From Ceratothoa steindachneri (Eukaryota > Arthropoda > Malacostraca > Isopoda > Cymothoidae), in the NCBI GenBank assembly GCA_963969495.1, contig OZ018330.1:64089156-64153155 (forward strand): a stretch of DNA of 64,000 nucleotides. Direction: 5' to 3'. The notes beneath the pieces were generated by a model. That model did not search any database and was not told where the DNA came from. It saw only the letters and a list, made by a program, of their open reading frames with translations. Positions 1 through 12,165 of this stretch are shown piece after piece (within the stretch, counting starts at the first letter, position 1; each line of letters opens with the position of its first letter). The translations under genes and the position numbers were made by a program.

Positions 1-618
1 TTATTTGGGTTGCCTTCTGTTTATCGTAATCGTTATTTTTGTTAGGTTCTGCTTTATTTTTCGTTTGTCGTTATCTTTTTTTAATTCGTAATCCGTGAGA
101 TTATTTTTAATCTTTATTGGCTATTTCAGCTTTTTGTTTTTCATCGGTATTAGAGTCTTATTCATGTTTATTTTGATCTTTTTACTTTCCTTGCTTCTAT
201 CGCTTATTTCTCTTGATTTCTTTACTTATATATGGGTTCTTCTTTTCTCTTCAGCTATTGCCTTGAGCTTTGAATTTATGATTCGTGTAATTTTATATTA
301 GGGTATGTAATTTGGTATGTTATTTTTCTCGTTTTTGTGTCGTAGTAATGCTTAGGACTTTTATTTTACTCTTTTTATTTCTTTCGTTCTTGTATTTGAC
401 ACCGTATGCATTGGTTTTAGAGGGCATGTTAATGTAGCCCTTCCTAATGCCATATAAATCTTTCTCTTGTTCTCAGTTGATATTTATCGGAGTGAATCTT
501 ATTGCTGTAAAGTTGGAGTTGTTCTTTGGATTCACTCGATTATGGCTTTTTATAACCTATTAATATTATTTTGAGACTTAAAACTTTACCTTCAGGTATT
601 CAGTAGTAGCTTTCTCCT
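1..618. other. No gene recognised
   Basis: This T-rich stretch holds short open frames without recognisable motifs. It could be the decayed 3' region of the minus-strand retroelement scrap that follows, but nothing in it can be assigned. Confidence 0.5.
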
Positions 619-905
619 TCATGTACGATGGCGGTTACTTTGCTTATTGAGATTGGTAAATTTATGTATGTTCGTTATTATTTTCCAATTTCTTTCGAAT
701 CTCTTAATGGTATCTATTTCCAGTGCCATTAACTTTGCGTGTCTTCTTTCATTTCTACAGGTGATAATGATAAGTTGACTAATATCATCTGCAAACTGGA
801 TGGTCAGTGTCTCAAGTCTCACCAGTAAAGGCATATCAGCTCTGTATATTGAATACAGCGTTGGGCTGAGGAGTCCAACTGCAAATAGTGCTTATTTTAT
901 AGCCA
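619..905 (-). pseudogene. Non-LTR reverse transcriptase fragment
   Basis: Read on the minus strand, the segment gives LLSPTLYSIYRADMP, then QFADDISQLI about 15 residues later. These are the turn before, and the catalytic box (usually YADD) of, a non-LTR retrotransposon reverse transcriptase. The open part is only about 70 residues, and the fingers, thumb and endonuclease are missing here. The protein would have copied element RNA at a nicked target site. The residue before ADD is F rather than Y, which is tolerated in this group. The element is a 5'- and 3'-truncated relic. The wording of the motif resembles the jockey-like elements elsewhere in the window. Confidence 0.7.
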
Positions 906-1179
906 ACAAATGACTGGAAAATAGCAGCCCAATCAGACACTTACCTTCACAAACAATAAGGTAGGTAAAGTAAAAAATGGTCTCGGAAATTTCGGTAAAG
1001 AAGTCAAGGGTGTAGGAGAGTTACAACACAAATACAATGATTTACGGAGCAAAAACAAAGAATGAAATGGTTTCACATGTCAGCTACAATGAAAGATTTA
1101 TACATATCAGTTAAGCTTGTTGTAGCGTTTAGAAATATATATGTGCCTATTGATGCAGTGATCGTCAAAAAACCAGACT

Positions 1180-1460
1180 TCGAGAAACTGATCTTCTTGT
1201 AGGCGGATCGTCTCAAAACCTTCGAGTCTTCCAAAATCATGCGTTGCTGCAGGTTTTTATAGTTCTATGCAATCGCTAAGCGTAGGTCTTTACTCAGGTG
1301 GCTCCCTGGTTTTCTTTAATCTTCGCGTTGGGACCATAGCGTCTGATCTCCCTACATAGCCCCAGCTTTTTCATCCTCACTCCATCTGTCCTTTATCTTG
1401 AGGAATTTGCCAATCAAAAACTTATTCGGTCTATGAGCTATGTCGATGTTGTCGTTGTCT
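1180..1460 (-). pseudogene. Possible non-LTR ORF1 remnant
   Basis: One minus-strand frame, interrupted by stops, reads DIAHRPNKFLIGKFLKIKDR and later SKDLRLAIA. The pattern 'DIAHR ... KF .. RKD(R/K) ... (S/E)DL' recalls the nucleic-acid-binding ORF1 proteins of some non-LTR elements. It lies on the same strand as the reverse transcriptase scrap at 619-905 and upstream of it, as expected if both came from one element with a deletion between them. Similarity was judged by eye and is weak. Confidence 0.3.
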
Positions 1461-4400
1461 TTGATATCTTGCTTATGTGGGGAGTGTGATCTTCTTGCCG
1501 TGTGCCTTATCATTTTTTCTATGTCGCGGTCTTTTCTTAGATTTTACAAACTGGTTGAGATATTTATTAACTGTAACACCTACTTGGGTTGTGTTTGTAC
1601 ATGTGTAATTCACTTAAAAAACATTAACACATTGTAACAGAAAATATGGCAATCATATAATAATGAATCCGTTTTTTATCAGACAAATTTATTGTATCTT
1701 CCCTCTTAGTTTCTTTCTACTCTACATGTTTCTATTCTTGAATCTTTAATTTTAAAAGATGACCTTACAAGCGAATTAACCAATTATAATGAATGACCTA
1801 ATGAAATACTCCTGCGATTTTTTCACGGTGGTGGGGGACGGCTGACAGGGCTATCTCTCTACAGGGGGAGGAGCAGAAGAGAAGGAGGCCTAAGGCCTCG
1901 TCCTGGAAGCACATTTCCTGATATCGTTTTTACCAAGGTTTTTGCAAAGGTTCCTGGTTTGCCTATGTTGGCCAAGTGTGCATATAATCTACACAGTAGG
2001 AGGTCCATTCCTACTCCTTGTGCTATTGTTATATTGTTTTTGCTTCTTTCATCTTATTTATAACCAATCTTTCTTCCCTCTAATTTTTTTTCTGCTAGGA
2101 TTCTCATGTTAAAAGAGGGTAATACATATGTGGCTCTCCTGTTCTCCATATCCCTGTATGTACACACCACATTAAATACGTGGTTGTTTTGTCCGAATTT
2201 AATTATTTGGTGCACTTTGATATTTTAGTTGCTATTCTAAATTTCATGTTTCAAATCTTCCGCTGATTGTGATCCCACCCATAAAGCTACTTTCCTGCAA
2301 ATTACGCTTCTATTCGCGATAATTTGAAGAGGCATTGCTGGGTTTAACCCGATTTTCCTTAAGGTTTTGTCTCCTTCTTTTGAACCTAATCTTTCCGAAT
2401 CCCTTTCTTAGTGGCATATTGCGATATATCCTGTTTAGTTATCTACCAGTTTCACTAACGCTACCTTCATTTCCACGTACAAAGTTTGAACCATTTTACA
2501 TCTATCTGGTCTCAGACGAAATACGTATGAAAGAAGAAAGTAATACTGCTTTGAGGTATTAATTCGTTCCTGGGAACGGGAATTTTCTCCAATCAGCTCA
2601 GGGAATGCGATTCTTTCTTTTTATTTATATTACATCTTTAACCGAATCTCTTTTTCTAAATGCCTTATACAAAGCTGCAGGTTTATTTGATGTAAATCAG
2701 AATAAATCCTTCACTCTTACGATATTGAAGGACTTGAAGATGTATAAAACATTTCAAGCTTTAATATACTCGTATTATTGATTAGTGCGCAATTTACTTT
2801 TAATTGTAAGATCCCAATAATGAGTGAACGATTAAAGAGCAAACTGCTTTGTTGTATAGACTTTTCTCCCAACACATCCTAATTTCATATTTTGGAGGAG
2901 AATTAATTTGTTTTCAAGTTTACATTTATTCATATCCAAGTATTTCCAAATTTTCAAAATAATATGATGATGTTGCAATTTACTTGGGCAAACACTCGTC
3001 AAAATTTAAATATTTTTTTAGGAAGGCAATTAATATACTCTCCGTTTCATAAGTATAGGCAAATCACATATTTGGCAATAATTTAAAACTTATCTGCACT
3101 TTCATCTTGAAATACGACATCCCCAAAGTTTATAACACTGCAAGTATTTTCTGTAAATTTCATTGCATATATCATTAAAAGATAAATTTCTACTAGACAT
3201 AGCTATTTTAATATATCATTTTCATTTTATTAGAAAAGAGCAGCAAGACATAATTTGAGACCCTTATGTTGTTTTACACTATATTTCGAATAATATAATT
3301 GCTGGGGTCCCATCAAGGTTATCCAGGGAATCATTTTGTTTGCATTTTCTTTCGAATGATATAATTGACAAGGTCCTCCCAAGGTTATTCCATGATTTTT
3401 TAAAAGTTTTGTAGGTCGTAAGGTTAATAAATCAGAATAAGTGAGAGGACCTGACTTTTTGTCAGTAGACCTTCTTTAATCTCTCTTGAGTTTTACAGCA
3501 TTTTGCACACTTGATATTTATTAAAAAGTCCACATGACGATGGCAACTGGCATTGATGGAATAAAAACGGAGGGAAATTAACAAAAAAACTTTTTTTAAT
3601 ATGACATGCCGAGCCACGTCCACTGATCGAAAAAGATGGAAATTGCATGGAGTTAAAATAAAGAGAATGTACAATTTGGAACTGAAATTTTAAAACATCA
3701 TTTGAATATTTATTTCATTAGTTTAAAAATACTCGTAGTTTATTTAATAATTTCATTTATATAGGAACTAGGTGGACATGATCTAGTGGACCTGTGGCGA
3801 AAATTAATCAAATTTGGACTGAGAAACCTCAATTACCCCTAGTGATATTGGTTTGACCTTCATACCTCTTAAAATGGCCGATTTAGCACCTCTAGCCACT
3901 AGGTGGTGCCACTTGGCGGTCAACTTATATCTTATTTGAACTCAGTGACCTCAATTATCTTTGGTAGCATTATTTGAGCTGGCTACATTGAGCCAGTGAC
4001 TCGTTGCCGACAGAAGATGAACACAACACGAGATTTGCAGGACCCATAGACCTGCTTGCTTCACCGCAGTCAAATATTAAATACTGATTCCAAGGGTAAT
4101 ATAAAAATTTAATTTAATGATAAGCGGACGAGGAAATAATTTATTCCAACAAGGTGATAAAATTGAACTCATAGCAAGGGTTCACATATATGTACAAGGG
4201 AAGAATAGCAATTATTATTTTTTCACATGCCTTGAGTTATCAGTTACAACTTCCATTGGTTTCTATTAGGTAGTCAAAGAATTAATGTATTTTTAAAGGA
4301 CATAAATTGTTTTTTACAGTTATTTAAATTGCTTCAAATTTCCCGAAAGCTGTTTAAAGAAAAATTTAGTAATGTCTAAGCATTTTTTAAGCTGTAGTAA

Positions 4401-6405
4401 TGACTGGGCCGTGAGCCATTTCTGGACACTAATGTTACGTGAAATGAAAATTGAGATCTTTACTCCCATAATAGACGAGGTCTCCAATAAGTAAATTATA
4501 TATTCAATAATTACAACCTACAACCTGTAAACTGAAAATCGTGAACAAAAAAATCCCTAGTGGGTAACCGAAAGGGTGCCCACCTCCTTCATAACAATCC
4601 ACGCACACACTTGGCACGACAGACTCAAGAAAAATCAACGCGTCAGGTTGAGTTCTTCTTCATCTTTCATATTCATCTGACTTTGAGCGATCTCATTATC
4701 ATTTATTTAGGTCATCATAACATCATTTAAATGGCAAATTTTACTCTGATATGAAAGAGATAGAAAAGTGCATCAAATCATATGAAAGAATTAAATTCTT
4801 CAATAACTGTGGAAACTACGTTACTGAATAAATGTATTATTTTTATATATTGTAATTATTTTACCTTTTTAAAAATACATTTATTTTTTGAAAAACTAAT
4901 ATTATATCTTGCGGCACTCATCAATAAAACCTTTGCTCCATTCTTCCCTACATCCCTACATTACATCCATAACCCAAATTTACCCCTTGAGTTTCATTGT
5001 TGGAGGCAATTTTTCTAATCACATTCACATATTTTTTATAGGGTTAAGATATTGCTAATAAGATGGACATTTAAAAACATCAATTTTAGAATCTCTAAAC
5101 CATTAGTTCAGACATATGGTGCATGTTTTTAATCGTTGTCCTGTTGGAGGTAAAACTATTCATTCAACTTCATTTTTTGTGCTGATGATATGTTTTCTTC
5201 CAAAATAGTCAAATAATCCTCTTACCTAACAGTTTCATCGATTTTATTAACTGTTCTTGCATTATTAGAATCGAAGGAACTCGATAATTTGATGCTTCTT
5301 AAATCATGGTTTGAGGTTAGTATGATGTTTTTGAAAGAAGAGCTTCCGCACGTTTGTGCTAAACATTTCTTATCCAATTATGTTCAAATAGTTGTATTTC
5401 CAATATGTGGCTTCATAAAACTTTATTACAAAATATTTTGTTAGAACGAACATTCTCTTATGTAGACGTTAACTATGACGCAACGCGAGATTTACGAAGA
5501 TTAGGTCTCTTTCTAGCCAGTTAAGCTAAGCACTGTGCGACGAAAGATGCAAACTGTACACCAAATTCTATAACATATTGTTGGAAGTTCTGGAGAAGCA
5601 CAAACTATGCTTAAGAGCTTTTGCACTATAGATTTGAGTTGAAGTTTAATTTCAATTACTGCTAGGTTTATTTAAACTTCCGATCCCTAAGCTTTACTGC
5701 GTTTCAATTTTGGGAGGGAGGGGGAGAATAATAAATAATAATGGTTTAAGGATATTAAACCTGCCTTATTAAGAAATGCGTATTCTGCAACCTAGCCGTT
5801 GCATCCCATAATTAAATAGTTAATAAAAGGTAAAATTAGTATTATTTATTCTTCAAGAAACTCTTTCTATGAAACAGATTAGAAATCCTTAAAGACGAAG
5901 CTTTAGAGAAGAAAGTTTACATTATTCCCCGCAAAAGACTATAGGGAGGAGCTAATAATGTTCCGTATGTATTTCGGAGGATATGTTCAGCTTTAAAGCT
6001 TAACATATAGAAACGTGTTATAGAAGAGTCGATGAGAGTCATTTACTTCACCAGGTGACATGGAAGTGACAACAGGAATAAGCAAAATAATTTTTAGAAA
6101 TGAAGACAATAAGAAAACACATAAGCTTTTTATAGTCGACACGCTTTTTATAAAAAGACAGAAGAAGGAATGAAAAAGTTCCAGGGATTTCTTAAAAGAG
6201 AGTTTTGCAGAAATAAATGAAAAATAAAATAAGCATCAAGAAATATTGAGTGTTTTTTATATATGAATGGCTAAGTAAGTAGAACATGTATTAATTTCCA
6301 AGTGAAAAGATAGGAAAATTTAGGCGGTCATTATTGTCTCTCTAGTAAATGTTCGAGGAATGTTAATTAAAAGTTAAATATTGGTTATTATTTTCAATCT
6401 TATAA
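1461..6405. other. Long stretch without recognisable genes
   Basis: This is AT-rich DNA with many short frames and no family motif that I can recognise. A G/C-rich patch lies at about 1830-1920. Two imperfect copies of a roughly 36-bp segment containing 'ctcaatta' occur at about 3815-3850 and 3935-3975, spaced about 120 bp apart. They may be the remains of a short tandem repeat. No splice-consistent coding exons were identified. Confidence 0.4.
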
Positions 6406-6533
6406 TACGAGGGGCGGTCAATATGTTTTGCAATTCGGGTATAAGGAAACGAGATATGAGGAAAAGTGTCTTATTATTTTTCAATATAACTACCCTCGAC
6501 TTCAATGCACTTGCCCCACTTGTCCCTGAGGCT

Positions 6534-6782
6534 TCAAATTCCAGACAACCAGAAATCTCCCGACTGCTGTTCAATCCACTCCTGGACGGTGAGCTGGACA
6601 TCTTCATCGTCCCCAAACCGGTGTCCACGCAGTGTCGCCTTGAGCTGGCGGAATAAAAAGTAGTCGCTAGGGGCCAAATCTGGACTGTTGAGGGGATGGT
6701 TGAGCTCCTCGAATCCGCACTCGCGCAGGGCAGCTTGTGCAACTCTGGCCTTGTGGACTTTAACGACGTTGAAGTCAATCAT
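6534..6782 (-). pseudogene. mariner transposase C-terminal part
   Basis: This frame of about 82 residues reads from VHKARVAQAALRECGFEELN through SPDLAPSDYFLFRQLK to VQEWIEQQ. SPDLAPSDYFLF is the third block of the mariner DD34D triad, and its D is the only catalytic aspartate left. The HDN block that should precede HKARV is replaced by VVKV. It is joined to the N-terminal part by about 30 bp of non-coding sequence, in which 'gaaacctcac' appears twice in this copy and once in the 19-kb copy. The frame then runs into the inverted repeat region. Confidence 0.9.
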
Positions 6783-6814
6783 GGGGAGTGAGGTTTCGTG
6801 AGGTTTCTAGGGCC

Positions 6815-7171
6815 CTAACGGGCAGAGACCTTGGTCATGGCCAACTTGTCGTGGATGATGTTGATAACACTTCTATGTGATATTCCAAGTTCTCGCTCGA
6901 TTTCTTCGACCTTCACCCGTCTATTTTTGAGGATCATCCTCTCCACATGAGCCACATTGTCCTCGTTGGTCACGTCCGAGGGGCGTCCTGGACGGGGGTC
7001 ATTTTTAAGGTTCTCACGACCATTGCGGAACTCTCTATTCCAGCGAGCAATGGTTGAATGGGAAGGAACGGTGTCCGTGTACACTGCAACCATGAATTCA
7101 TGGATCTCTTTTGAATTCTTGCCTTCCTTGGTCAAAAGTTTGATCATTGCGCGGTGCTCAACCTTCTCCAT
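6815..7171 (-). pseudogene. mariner transposase N-terminal part
   Basis: The 118-residue frame begins MEKVEHRAMIKLLTKEGK. It carries the paired helix-turn-helix region that binds the terminal repeats: HTH1 around residues 5-50 with TIARWNREF, a GRPSDV linker around 63, and a second HTH with ELGISHRSVINIIH around 92-106. It ends at KVSAR followed directly by a stop. In intact mariners the catalytic domain would follow at this point. The start codon was chosen because it matches the usual mariner N-terminus. Without the catalytic domain the product could at most bind DNA, perhaps as a repressor; no evidence here supports such a role. Confidence 0.9.
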
Positions 7172-7589
7172 TGTTGAAAAATTTGTGACTGACGATCTGT
7201 GATCAGCTACTGCTTCTTAAATCGACAAAGCATGAGTGTGCGGATGCAAGTCCTGACTTGTCATCACTTGTCCTAACACCCCCACAAACAGACATCCCCC
7301 TTCCTCTGTTTTTCCCTACCGATTCGCAAAACTTATTGACCGCCCTCGTACTTTCAAAGAAACAAAAATGAACTTAATATGTCAACTATTGTTAATAAAA
7401 TAATATTTACTGTTTCTGATCTTTCATGAACGTTATTAAAACAACTGTCATAGATTTCAGATATAGGACATGTAATGTCTGCCTAATAATTAATAAGTCC
7501 TGAACTAAAGGATCTCCTTACAAGATGAGATCAATCTTCAATTTGTGGTAATTTCAAACCTTGTTTTCTGATGGCCACCTTCAATGACC

Positions 7590-7805
7590 TAGATTCTTCT
7601 TCTTCTTCTTCTCGGCATTTTCCTACTCGGGGTCGTCGTTCTTGATGAGTCTTTTCATTCGGTAAAAGATTTATCCATTAAGGTTTTGGCAGAGACTTTA
7701 TGGACGGATGCCCCTCCTGACTCCAACCCACTCTATTTATCCTGGATTAGCACCGGCACTGAGCTGAGCTGGCTTGCCTCCATTCCTCCTGTGGCTATAA
7801 AAATG
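7590..7805 (+). repeat. Possible SINE or LINE 3' tail
   Basis: After a (TTC)n run the sequence contains TTTATGGACGGATGCCCCTC and then a CACCGGCACTGAG stretch. From memory this resembles the 3' tail found on several animal SINEs and related LINEs (a 'GGATGCCCTTCCTG' block followed by 'GGCACT'). No box A or box B head was seen, so only the tail would be present. The call rests on similarity by eye alone. Confidence 0.35.
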
Positions 7806-7997
7806 TCCAAAATACAAAAATACATCAAAAGCTTAGAGTAATAAATATAATTACCAAAGCTAGAGTCGGTGTCATTTTAATCTCACATGAATATGACATT
7901 CATCCATTGCCCAATTCTGATCGTCTCTCGACCATTTTCACGATACTCCATGTTCATTTGCGTAAACAAATGCTTTGCGATTACAGCCCTTATTATT

Positions 7998-8070
7998 CTT
8001 CTTCTTCTTCTTCTTCTTCTTCTTGTTCTTATTATTATTATTATCATTATTAATATCATTATTATTATTA
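7998..8070. repeat. Microsatellite (TTC)n-(ATT)n
   Basis: A run of about ten TTC units passes into imperfect ATT/ATC units. The arginine- and isoleucine-rich frames read across it in both directions are products of the repeat. Confidence 0.9.
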
Positions 8071-8109
8071 TCCCTTTCAATGCACGTAACTGGCATTCGA
8101 AGTTGTAGG

Positions 8110-11100
8110 TTTTAACTAGAGAGGGAAAAAAATAGGAAAAGAGAACGAAATACCCTGGGGGAAGGGGGGAGTAAATTGAAATTCATAAGTGAGAGTCCTA
8201 CTGGCTGTTTGTAGAAGCTTGTTCGCTAAAGGAATCGGCTGATTCCTCTCTGCCTTACCCTTCTATGTTGATGAGTTGCCCGTACGAATCATTTTCATCC
8301 TCAATCTCTTTGACAATTATATTTTTTTGTCTTCGTTGCTTTTATATCTATTTTAACCATTTTTCGCATTTTCTCAAAGACTTCAACAGACCGTCCTCAA
8401 AGTATAGCGATGGTATTATGCCCTTTCTAAAAGATCTTGATTAGATCAAGTCGTTCTTATGAGACTTAAGTCGAAATTTGATGATTTATCTCCACTTGGT
8501 GTGATTAAATACTCCTTAGGAGGTTCTTTTACTTCATCTTCAATAATTGAGTTCAACGTGAAATTGAAAAAATTAAGAAGTATAAAAAAATGCACTTAGT
8601 AAGTTTCAAAAAACTAAGCTTATTTCATTTGAGATTGAGGAGAAGGAGGAAATAAATTTGATTAAAATCAGGGAAAAAGAACCATCGTCAATATTCCTTT
8701 AAATACGAGTAGTAGTAAAAATAATTGAATTACGAATATTTTAAGTGCATTGAATTAATACATATTTTAAAAACTCAATTTAATGTCCTGAATTCGATTA
8801 TAAAACCTAATGATACACATGAAGTTTTATTATTATCACCATTAACGATTACGTTCTCATTTTATTGGACACGTAATTGTTATTCACATAGAAGGCAAAG
8901 TGATAAGTCCCATTCTATTGGCTAGTCAAGGCGTGTGAGATAATTTGGTACTCTACAAATGAAGATCTCTTCTACAAATACCTGTTCTTGCAAATTTTTG
9001 ATTAATCAATTCACTTTATATTAATATATATAAACGAACTACATATTTTCCAATTATAGATGAAGTTAATTTGATTTTAATCAGTTTCAATTTGTTACAC
9101 GACGTAAACTTCATTATAAGAAGAATTCTAAAGAGTGGTCAGTTTAAGGTGAGTGGCAGCATTTTATCTTACCTTATGGGTTTTTCTTTGTCTAAAAGAC
9201 CTATTTATGTTTTACGCTTAATGAGATAATGTTTTTCTTCACACCTTTTTATCTATTAACTTGATTTTAATTTCGATTGTGTCTAACTAAAGGAGTTGAA
9301 GGTAAAATAACAGTAACATCATTATAGTGAAACGGATAGGAGAAGGAATAAACGAATCAGACGGAAAAAATAAATATAATAATAATATGTTGGTAGATGA
9401 TAAGGGTCTCGAATAAAAACTAAGGTAATGGGATACCACTAAAGAGGTCATGTACCTTAATAATACTACACATGAAGAAAGAATTTTTTTTCATAGCTAT
9501 TTTTTTCTACAGCAAGTCTCATACTTCTTTCGGTAGCCATATTATAATTCTTGAGCTTAAATTTCATTATCTGTATATATTATAGAAGGGATTAAATTAT
9601 GATAAACCAGCGGATAGCGACTAAGAAATTTTACGAGAATAATAAAATAAACCAAAGTAATTAAGATTATATGCTTTGTGGTTGTAAAATAACTGTTCTG
9701 GCTTCTGAATGGGGGAAATCCACGACAAAACTAGAGTAAAAAAGGGAAGGAAATTCCGTGCAGGGGTTTAAATGTTTATGGCTAGATTACGCTAAATACA
9801 GTGTTCTTATTTACAGTAATTAACTTACTGATAAGGGCATTATCCAGCATATCCTAGAAATTGGTCAATTATTGCCTTTATGAGCATTTAAATTTAGTCA
9901 CCCTGAATTGAATAGGCTAAGCCGTGAATGAAAAATTTTCAAAGTTCCCTCTAGTTTCCTAAAACTATGTATTTAAGATGCCCTTTTATAGTTCACCTAT
10001 CAACCGTTAATTTTTACACACCTATTTGTTATTATGTGTTTGAGAATTAAATACGAAAATGAAAAATCTCTTTAGAAACCTTGATTGAAGAAAATCTTAC
10101 CTTAAATTTAATTTATAGCACTATTACTTATGGATCTAAGGGCAAAGTATACCTACTGGCACCTTAAAAATTGTTCAACCTCATTTGGTGGGAAATTAAA
10201 ACAAAAGCAAGTGTTGTTTTCTTTAAATAACTAAACGTGTCCTTTCATTTAATAATGTGTCTTTATTGGTAATTACGTGTAAAGTTTGAGCTGTTTCAAT
10301 TCTCCATTACTTTTGGGTTAACTTTCGAGGAAATAAAATTTACACACGAATGACTTTTGTTTCTTCCAACTAGTTTCTGCTCGTTCTACTTTTACTTACA
10401 CAAGCAGTTTAGAAAATAGTTTCTAGTCCTTGCCCTCAGAGTACAAAGACTATCAAGAGTGAAATAGTGAAAATCGATATCATTTTGTAAGATAAATTGA
10501 ACATCTGCCTCAGCCTACGTATCAAATTTAGGGGCGGGAAAATGTTCAATAGTAAAATCGCAAGACGATGATGTTCAATTGCCTAAAGTTAGGCGGGTAG
10601 GAGGTTTAATTTGACATTCTAGTGTCCCCCCAAATATGCTGGTAAAGATAAGGCACCCCAAGAAATGTCCTTGGCATGAGATAAATAAAATTGATATATT
10701 TAATATGATATATTTAAACAAACCACAAAAAATTAACATCGAAATAGTAGAAAAACATTATAAGACAAACAACTTATTGAAAATTTAGGTGAATTATTAT
10801 TGAGTAGCACTTGACCCACAGATAGATATAAATTCAAAAAGTCCCTTTTATATCTTTCCATACTTTTAATATGCGCCTAATTCTTGGTCCGATAACTTTC
10901 AACTGCATGTGTAGGCACACAAGTAGTTATGTCAATATTTATTGGAGATTGGTTTACCCTATTATAAGAACTGTATGGTAAGAACTAATTAACAAGTTCC
11001 TAAGCATGGAATAAGTAAATTCCTATGACAACTACAAACGCTAGTAAATAAATGCTGCTCCCTCGAACAGAGGCAGAGGTGCTGATCTTTACAACATTCA

Positions 11101-11915
11101 AGTTTTAAAATTTGCGCGCGAACTAAAGAATGAATAATTGGTTTTCTCAAAAGGATCATTATACAATTGAAGCCATGACGACAATTTGTTGTAACCTAAC
11201 CTAAAAACACCGATCATTCAGGGCTTCGGACTTCAACACAAAACTGTTAATTATTCAGAAATCATTGTGAATCCAACGGATGGGACAGAAACAGACAATT
11301 GAGCAATACTGAAACCAAAAACACTCTAGAATTTAAGAGAAGCAAGGCTGTGAACAAGACTTTTGAGAGTACTGCCTACAACATTTCATAAGACCTAACA
11401 AAGTTGTTGATAATGCTGTTAAGATATATGATATAAGCGAAAAATATTTTTAATTTAAAATACATTTTGTTGTTTTTTACATAATGATGATAATAATAAT
11501 AATGTTACAATAAATTAAACGTTAGTTATTAAATCAAGTATATCCTATATTCACTTTTATTATCTACTCGTAAACAACCATGTGTTATTAATTTACAATT
11601 TAACGTCTCACACTCTATTGGAGGTGATAGTTGATTGCGAAGACTTAAGGAGATGTTCGTTTTGTGTTACCTCATGGTATATGTTATGGGTACGTTTTAA
11701 AAATAAAAAGGATTCTCATTAATTAATAATATTTTGATAGCACTGATTTAACAATCATCTCGAAATTCTATTAAGAAATATATAGGTCGTGAAATATATG
11801 TTTATATATTGAAAATCCCAACTCTGTGGATTGAATAAAAAAAAACAGTTTTCAATTGAAATTACTGTCGAACTAAATTTGAATGTTTGTCTTCGTGTCT
11901 AATATTTTGACACAA

Positions 11916-11930
<15 letters not shown>
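8110..11930. other. Long AT-rich stretch without recognisable genes
   Basis: No motif-bearing frame, RNA gene or inverted-repeat element was recognised in this stretch. The reading frames are short and of low complexity. Confidence 0.4.

Positions 11931-11931
<1 letters not shown>

Positions 11932-11992
<61 letters not shown>
11932..11992. repeat. (TA)n tract at a PLE 3' end
   Basis: About 60 bp of pure TA directly abuts the 3' terminus of the minus-strand Penelope-like element. The same arrangement recurs at 37.4 and 48.1 kb. Confidence 0.95.
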
Positions 11993-11995
<3 letters not shown>

Positions 11996-12036
11996 GAATT
12001 AAACCACATTCTCCGAAGACAATTTAATTCAGAACA

Positions 12037-12070
12037 GTTTCGGTGTATCTCACACCCTTTTTCAACTGAC
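12037..12070 (-). ncRNA. Degenerate hammerhead-like fold in PLE-a 3' region
   Basis: On the minus strand, TTGAAAA is followed by a hairpin, GGTGT-gagat-ACACC, and then GAAAC. Hammerhead ribozymes have CUGANGA, stem II, then GAAA, and such motifs are known in Penelope-like elements. The first core block departs at three positions, so self-cleavage is unlikely. The position near the element end fits a relic. Confidence 0.4.
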
Positions 12071-12165
12071 ACTGGATAGAAAATATAAGAAAAGTGCTTA
12101 CAAACATAACACAGGTTCAGGTCGTGAAAGATCCTCTCTTTTTTCCCCCAATCCCCTACTTGTGG

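Larger units (their letters stand above)
6406..7350 (-). mobile_element. mariner element with internal deletion, copy 1
   Basis: The element starts and ends in TA (6406-6407 and 7349-7350), the expected mariner target duplication. The ends are inverted repeats of about 30 bp: the left reads CGAGGGGCGGTCAATATG and the right, reversed, CGAGGGCGGTCAATAAG, with GTTTTGC next in both. The total of about 941 bp is short of the usual 1.3 kb. The transposase gene is on the minus strand and has lost its centre, including the first two catalytic aspartates. The copy near 19 kb has the same junction, so this is a non-autonomous derivative that was moved by an enzyme supplied from elsewhere. Confidence 0.93.

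Noticed and set aside
7883..8108. Arginine-rich and isoleucine-rich small proteins
   Set aside because: They are created by the TTC/ATT microsatellite read in two directions.
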